Shown here one piece after another: positions 59,937 to 64,000 of a DNA stretch of 64,000 bases (the first letter of the stretch is position 1; every line of letters starts with the position of its first letter). A program made the translations under genes and the position numbers. This stretch comes from Micromonospora parathelypteridis (GTDB lineage: Bacteria; Actinomycetota; Actinomycetes; Mycobacteriales; Micromonosporaceae): contig NZ_JACHDP010000001.1 in the NCBI RefSeq assembly GCF_014201145.1, positions 2,542,001 through 2,606,000 on the forward strand, given 5' to 3'. The notes under the pieces were generated by a model, which made no database searches, was not told where the DNA came from, and saw only the letters and a program-made list of their open reading frames with translations.

Positions 59937-61424
59937 TCAGCTGTCAGCGGCCGGGGCGACGGCCGGATCGTGTCGGGCCAGCCGGTTGCGGCGGTAGCCG
60001 TAGCCGAAGTAGATCACCGCGCCGAGCAGCATCCAGGCGAGGAACCGCAGCCAGGTCTCCACCGACAGGTTGAGCATCAGGTAGAAGCAGGCCAGCGCCG
60101 AGATGATCGGCAACACCGGGGAGAACGGCACCCGGAACGGCCGTTCCAGGTCCGGGCGCCTGCGGCGCAGGATCGGCACCGCGGTCGACACGAGCACGAA
60201 CGCGCAGAGCGCGCCGATGCTGACCAGGTCGGCCAGCGCGGACAGCGGCAGGAAGCCGGCGAGCAGCGCGACCGCGACCGTCATGATCGCCGAGATCCGG
60301 TACGGGGTGCCCCAGCGCGGATGCACCTTCGCGATCGAGGGCGGGATCAGCCCGTCCCGGGCGATGGCGAAGCCGATCCGGCCCATCGCCACCAGGTCGA
60401 CCAGGATGACGCTGGTCAGGCCCGCGACCGCCGCGATGGAGACCAGCACGGCAGCCCAGCCTGCGCCGACCGCCTCGAAGGCCGACGCGATCGGGGCGCC
60501 CCGGTCGATCTCGGTGTACGGCACCATTCCGACCACCACCAGCGAGACGCCGATGTAGAGCACGGTGGAGATCAGCAGCGTGCCGAGCAGACCCAGGGTG
60601 AGGTCCCGCTTGGGCTTCCTCGTCTCCTCGCCCAGGTTCGCCACCGCCTCGAAGCCGGTGTACGCGAAGAAGACGACCGCAGCGGCGCTGAGCACCCCGA
60701 CGAAGCCGAAGACCGACGGCTCCAGCCCGAAGAGCGCCTGCGTGACAGGTTGCTTGATGCCGTCGTCGCCACTGCCTGCGGGCTCGGCCGGGGGGATGAA
60801 CGGAGTGAGGTTGGCGGCCTTGACGAAGAACAGACCGGCCACCACCACGAAGACGCAGATGGCCACCTTGACCAGCACCAACAGGTTGGTGATCCGGGCC
60901 GACTCCCGAATGCCGACGATCGCCACGACGCCGAGGATCAGCACGATGGCGATGGCTCCGACGTTGACCGTGCTGCCTTCCTCGCCGAACCAGCGGGTGG
61001 GCAGGTCGAGCAGCTCCGCGAGGTAGCCGGACCACCCTCGCGCCACCACGGCCGCGCCGAGCGCGAACTCCAGCAGCAGATCCCAGCCGATGATCCAGGC
61101 GACGATCTCGCCCATCGTCGCGTACGCGTACGTGTAGGCGCTGCCGGCGGTCGGCACGCTGGAGGCCAACTCGGCGTAGCAGAGCGCGGCGAGCAGGGCC
61201 ACCAGGCCGGCGATGGCGAAGGAGATCACCACGCCCGGTCCGGCGCTGTCCCGGGCTTCGATCCCGGTGAGCGTGAAGATGCCGGTGCCGATCACGATGC
61301 CGATGCCGAAGCCGGTGAGGTCGACCGCACCGAGCCGTCTCTTCAGCCCGAGTTGACCGTCCGAGCCGTCTGCCTCACCTTGGGCTATCACGTCCTTGAT
61401 CGGTTTGGTGCGCAGCACGGACAC
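59937..61424 (-). CDS. APC-superfamily cationic amino acid permease
   Basis: 495 aa with about 12-14 spans. The family start is VDLTGFGIGIVIGTGIFTLTGIEA (in part), followed by PGVVISFAIAGLVALLAALCYAELAS (in part) and a central YTGFEAVANLGEETRKPKRD (in part). This matches CAT/YfnA-type amino acid permeases. GTG 61424 has GGGAGGGG about 8 nt upstream. It is convergent with the arabinan operon and divergent from the GH10-like gene. Confidence 0.92.
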   Translation of the reverse strand: MSVLRTKPIKDVIAQGEADGSDGQLGLKRRLGAVDLTGFGIGIVIGTGIFTLTGIEARDSAGPGVVISFAIAGLVALLAALCYAELASSVPTAGSAYTYAYATMGEIVAWIIGWDLLLEFALGAAVVARGWSGYLAELLDLPTRWFGEEGSTVNVGAIAIVLILGVVAIVGIRESARITNLLVLVKVAICVFVVVAGLFFVKAANLTPFIPPAEPAGSGDDGIKQPVTQALFGLEPSVFGFVGVLSAAAVVFFAYTGFEAVANLGEETRKPKRDLTLGLLGTLLISTVLYIGVSLVVVGMVPYTEIDRGAPIASAFEAVGAGWAAVLVSIAAVAGLTSVILVDLVAMGRIGFAIARDGLIPPSIAKVHPRWGTPYRISAIMTVAVALLAGFLPLSALADLVSIGALCAFVLVSTAVPILRRRRPDLERPFRVPFSPVLPIISALACFYLMLNLSVETWLRFLAWMLLGAVIYFGYGYRRNRLARHDPAVAPAADS

Positions 61425-61533
61425 GCGGTCACCCCTCCCACCGTGCGACCACCCCGTGGCGGCCGGTAGCCGGCGTTGCTACCCAGTGGCGGGATTGATC
61501 AACCGTGAACCCTTGCGGCAATGACCAGACTGT

Positions 61534-61543
61534 GAAAATTTTC
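61534..61543. promoter_or_regulatory. AT-rich palindrome GAAAATTTTC in divergent promoter
   Basis: A 10-bp perfect palindrome followed by TACTAG, an isolated AT island in a GC-rich region between the permease and GH10-like genes. Reminiscent of RpiR/SIS-type operators near wall-sugar genes; this is inference. Confidence 0.4.
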
Positions 61544-61627
61544 TACTAGCGATGCATGGATGAGCGGCGAATCTTGCCGGCAGTGCCGCGCTGGACACCC
61601 GGGAGCCCCAACGAAGGGACACACCGC

Positions 61628-63286
61628 ATGAAGGCCACACGACTCGGTGCCGCCGGGCTGGTCGCAGCCCTGCTCGGCACGCTCGTCACCAGCACCCCCG
61701 CCAACGCCGCGCCCGACGCGGCCAGCACCACCACCGCCACCTGCGCCACCGACCCGGCCACGCCGAAGCGGCAGTTCCGGGCCATGTGGATCTCGTCGGT
61801 GGTCAACATCGACTGGCCCAGCAAGGCGTCCCAGACCAGCCCGGACCAGGTCGCCGCCCAGCAGACCGAGTACCGGGAGCTGCTCGACCTCGCCCAGCGG
61901 CTGAACCACAACGCGGTCGTGGTGCAGGTCCGGCCCACCGCCGACGCGCTCTGGCCCTCGCCGTACGAGCCGTGGTCGGAATACCTGACCGGCATCCGTG
62001 GGCAGGACCCCGGCTGGGATCCCCTGGCCTTCCTGGTCGCCGAGGCCCACCGGCGCAACCTGGAGTTCCACGCCTGGTTCAACCCGTACCGCGTCTCGAT
62101 GCCCGCGCCCGGCGGCGCCGGCGCGGACCTCGCCCAGCTCGCCCCCGGCCACCCGGCCCGGCAGCATCCGGACTGGACCTTCGCCTACCCGCCGGCCGGC
62201 GTGGCCGGCAGCCGGCTCTACTACAACCCCGGCATCCCCGAGGTCCGCGAGTTCGTGCAGACCGCGATGATGGACGCGGTCAGCCGGTACGACATCGACG
62301 GCGTGCACTTCGACGACTACTTCTACCCCTACCCCAGCGGCACGTACCAGGTGCCGGACGACGCCACCTTCGCGGCCTACAACCGGGGCTTCACCGACCG
62401 GGCGGACTGGCGGCGCGACAACATCAACCTGCTGATCCAGGAGATGAACGGCAAGATCAAGGCGGCGAAGCCGTGGGTGAAGTTCGGGGTCAGTCCGTTC
62501 GGCATCTGGCGCAACAAGGCCGTCGACCCGCTCGGCTCGGACACCACCGGCAGCCAGTCGTACGACATCATCTCCGCCGACACCCGTAAGTGGATCAAGC
62601 AGGAGTGGATCGACTACGTGGTGCCGCAGCTCTACTGGTACATCGGCCAGTACCCGGCGGCCGACTACGCGCGACTCGTGCCGTGGTGGGCCGAGACCGT
62701 GCGGGGCACCCGCGTACAGCTCTACATCGGCCAGGCCGACTACAAGAGCGGCGATGCGGCGTACGGGCCGTTCTGGCAGAACCCGAGTGAGCTGTCCGAC
62801 CACCTGACGCTCAATCAGGCGTACCCCGAGGTGCAGGGCAACGTGCACTTCTCGGCAGTTCAGGTGCGGGCCAACCGGCTCGGCGCCACCGACATCTACG
62901 CGGCCGAGCACTACTCCCGTCCGGCGCTCGTGCCAGCCATGCCGCACCTGCCGGCCCGTCCACTGCTCTTCCCGGTGGTCACCAAGGCGGCACGGCAGGC
63001 CGACGGGGTCCGGCTGACCTGGCGCCAGCCGGCTGACGGCGTCGGGCCACTCGGCACCGCCACCTCGTACGCGATCTACCGGTTCGACGGCACCACGCTG
63101 CCGGGTCGGTGCGGCACCGCGGACGCCGCACACCTGGTCGACACCGTCCGGGCCACCCCGGGCGGCTCCCAGTCCTGGGTGGACACCTCGGCCGTGCCCG
63201 GCCGGCGCTACACCTACCAGCTGACCGCGCTGGACCGGTCGGCCAACGAGAGCCCGACGAGCCCGCCGGCCTTCGTCCTGCGCTGA
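61628..63286 (+). CDS. secreted glycosyl-hydrolase-like 10 (GHL10) protein
   Basis: 552 aa. Cleavable signal peptide (MKATRLGAAGLVAALLGTLV in part, ANA cleavage), then a GHL10/DUF187 TIM barrel: RQFRAMWISSVVNIDWPSK, NHNAVVVQVRPTADALWPS, NLEFHAWFNPYRVS, DIDGVHFDDYFYPYPSG, VKFGVSPFGIWRNK and VVPQLYWYIGQYP. The C-terminal 100 residues form a fibronectin-type module (LTWRQPADGVGPLGTATSYAIYRF in part). Related proteins act on wall or extracellular glycans; the YngK/NagZ-linked wall-recycling role is possible. ATG 61628 follows GAAGGGA. Confidence 0.9.
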   Translation: MKATRLGAAGLVAALLGTLVTSTPANAAPDAASTTTATCATDPATPKRQFRAMWISSVVNIDWPSKASQTSPDQVAAQQTEYRELLDLAQRLNHNAVVVQVRPTADALWPSPYEPWSEYLTGIRGQDPGWDPLAFLVAEAHRRNLEFHAWFNPYRVSMPAPGGAGADLAQLAPGHPARQHPDWTFAYPPAGVAGSRLYYNPGIPEVREFVQTAMMDAVSRYDIDGVHFDDYFYPYPSGTYQVPDDATFAAYNRGFTDRADWRRDNINLLIQEMNGKIKAAKPWVKFGVSPFGIWRNKAVDPLGSDTTGSQSYDIISADTRKWIKQEWIDYVVPQLYWYIGQYPAADYARLVPWWAETVRGTRVQLYIGQADYKSGDAAYGPFWQNPSELSDHLTLNQAYPEVQGNVHFSAVQVRANRLGATDIYAAEHYSRPALVPAMPHLPARPLLFPVVTKAARQADGVRLTWRQPADGVGPLGTATSYAIYRFDGTTLPGRCGTADAAHLVDTVRATPGGSQSWVDTSAVPGRRYTYQLTALDRSANESPTSPPAFVLR

Positions 63287-63303
63287 CCCGTCCGTCCCTC
63301 GCC

Positions 63304-63338
63304 GAATGCCCCGGGTGCTCAATGCTCCCGGGGCATTC
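63304..63338 (+). terminator. hairpin terminator of GHL10 gene
   Basis: Perfect 12-bp stem GAATGCCCCGGG / CCCGGGGCATTC with an 11-nt loop, 17 nt after the stop. Confidence 0.85.
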
Positions 63339-63390
63339 GTCTGTTTCGACGCCTGTCATCAATAGTTGGCGCGGCACATACCGACCGGTT

Positions 63391-63436
63391 GATCAGCTGA
63401 TCGAGACTCATCGACATCCGGTAACCCGCCGGTAAC
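63391..63436 (+). promoter_or_regulatory. palindrome and 11-bp direct repeat upstream of phospholipase gene
   Basis: GATCAGCTGATC at 63391-63402 is a perfect palindrome. CCGGTAAC occurs at 63418-63425 and 63429-63436, an 11-bp period, 36 nt before the start. The spacing is like that of PhoP direct-repeat boxes; the match is weak. Confidence 0.35.
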
Positions 63437-63472
63437 TTCCGTCCCGCCCGCTCACCCCCGCGGAGGTAACCC

Positions 63473-64000
63473 GTGCCCCGACGTCTCGCCACCCTGTTCG
63501 CCTCGGGCGCGCTAGCGCTGCTCGCCACCCTCGCCATCGCCTCCCCCGCCGCCGCCGTCACCCCCGCCCAGCGGCTCTCCGTGCTGTCCAGTTGGACCCA
63601 GACCAGCGCCTCCAGCTACAACTCCTGGAACAGCGCCCGGGTCAACCGGGCCCCCTGGGCCGAGTACAACTTCAACTGGTCCACCGACTACTGCTCGTCC
63701 AGCCCGGACAACCCACTCGGGTTCACCTTCAACCTGGGCTGCTACCGGCACGACTTCGGCTACCGCAACTACAAGGCGGTCGGCCAGTTCCCCGCCAACA
63801 AGTCCCGACTGGACAGCGCCTTCTACGAGGACCTGAAGCGCGTCTGCGCCACGTACAACGCGATCGTCCGGCCAGCCTGCTACAGCCTGGCCTGGACCTA
63901 CTACCAGGCGGTCAGCATCTTCGGATCGGTAGCGGCCGTCCAGCAGGCCGACATCGACCGCGCCGCCCGAATGAAGGCCGACGCCGAACGCCGAGCCGCC
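63473..64000 (+). CDS. secreted prokaryotic phospholipase A2, partial (C-terminus beyond window)
   Basis: 176 codons are visible and the frame is still open at the window end. A signal peptide (LATLFASGALALLATLAIAS then AAA cleavage) precedes a bacterial/fungal PLA2 domain. CYRHDFGYRNYK carries the His-Asp catalytic pair, and paired Cys (DYCSSS, LGCYRHD, RVCATYN, PACYSL) would form the two conserved disulfides. It hydrolyses the sn-2 acyl ester of phospholipids outside the cell with Ca2+. GTG 63473 is fixed by GGAGG at 63462-63466 with 6-nt spacing. The helical end (VAAVQQADIDRAARMKADAE) is family-typical. Confidence 0.9.
   Translation, partial: MPRRLATLFASGALALLATLAIASPAAAVTPAQRLSVLSSWTQTSASSYNSWNSARVNRAPWAEYNFNWSTDYCSSSPDNPLGFTFNLGCYRHDFGYRNYKAVGQFPANKSRLDSAFYEDLKRVCATYNAIVRPACYSLAWTYYQAVSIFGSVAAVQQADIDRAARMKADAERRAA

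Overview
The window is chromosomal DNA of a high-GC actinobacterium. Long spurious open frames on the opposite strand, GTG/TTG starts, strong GGAGG ribosome sites, a DUF3107 protein, a SigE-family sigma factor, a SARP/BTAD regulator and an arabinan cassette all point to Actinomycetia. The overall gene style fits Micromonosporaceae (Micromonospora or Salinispora); this assignment is inference from gene content. I can support 55 protein genes. I see no rRNA, tRNA, CRISPR array, insertion sequence or prophage.

Layout. 1-6.5 kb: a leftward operon (1146-aa Pro-rich repeat protein, alpha/beta hydrolase, DUF3152 zinc-protease-like protein) diverges from a TetR regulator and DUF3107. 7-16.2 kb: DEAD-box RNA helicase with a SigR-like promoter, methyltransferase, small membrane protein, HTH regulator, secreted His-rich protein, RecQ helicase fused to a phosphoribosyltransferase-like tail, and a membrane-anchored SARP-type regulator facing a lipoprotein gene. 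17.3-23 kb: an SDR enzyme and a leftward livK-G-F-H-M branched-chain amino acid type ABC importer. 23.3-26.7 kb: secreted glycerophosphodiesterase diverging from a TrkH/TrkA potassium system. 26.7-29.3 kb: DUF4097 plus DrrAB-type ABC exporter. 29.3-38.2 kb: Ser/Thr kinase with an extracellular CBM2-like domain, spermidine-synthase/MFS fusion, secreted coiled-coil LAS-type peptidase, then a translationally coupled PP2C phosphatase, CHASE3 histidine kinase, response regulator and inositol-monophosphatase-like operon.

38.3-48.1 kb: membrane M28 peptidase, small membrane protein, STAND/TPR ATPase, PLP dehydratase plus 2OG-Fe(II) oxygenase operon with a divergent 61-aa gene, and an ECF sigma factor coupled to a one-span membrane protein. 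48.2-52.8 kb: Smr-domain protein, TPR protein, ROK kinase, ABC-F ATPase, DUF4177-like protein and a BON-methyltransferase fusion. 53-59.9 kb: a LacI-controlled cassette for arabino-oligosaccharides (GH51, sugar-binding lipoprotein, two permeases, GH43) with tandem operators and no ATPase gene. 60-64 kb: amino acid permease, secreted GH10-like glycosidase and a phospholipase A2 cut by the window end.

The most unusual non-coding feature is a set of intergenic foldback elements whose arms carry GATC near the outer ends. Two are 74-nt members of one sequence family (48148 and 51946). Two others (18067 and 52848) have unrelated arms but share a layout of C-rich tract, long hairpin and G-rich tract. 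A fifth (23150) has an extra internal copy of its arm. Other regulatory signals include a fourfold CGGCAG repeat at about 11-bp pitch beside the SARP-type gene, GGAAT-N18-GTT before the DEAD-box gene, and tandem LacI operators before the arabinan cassette.
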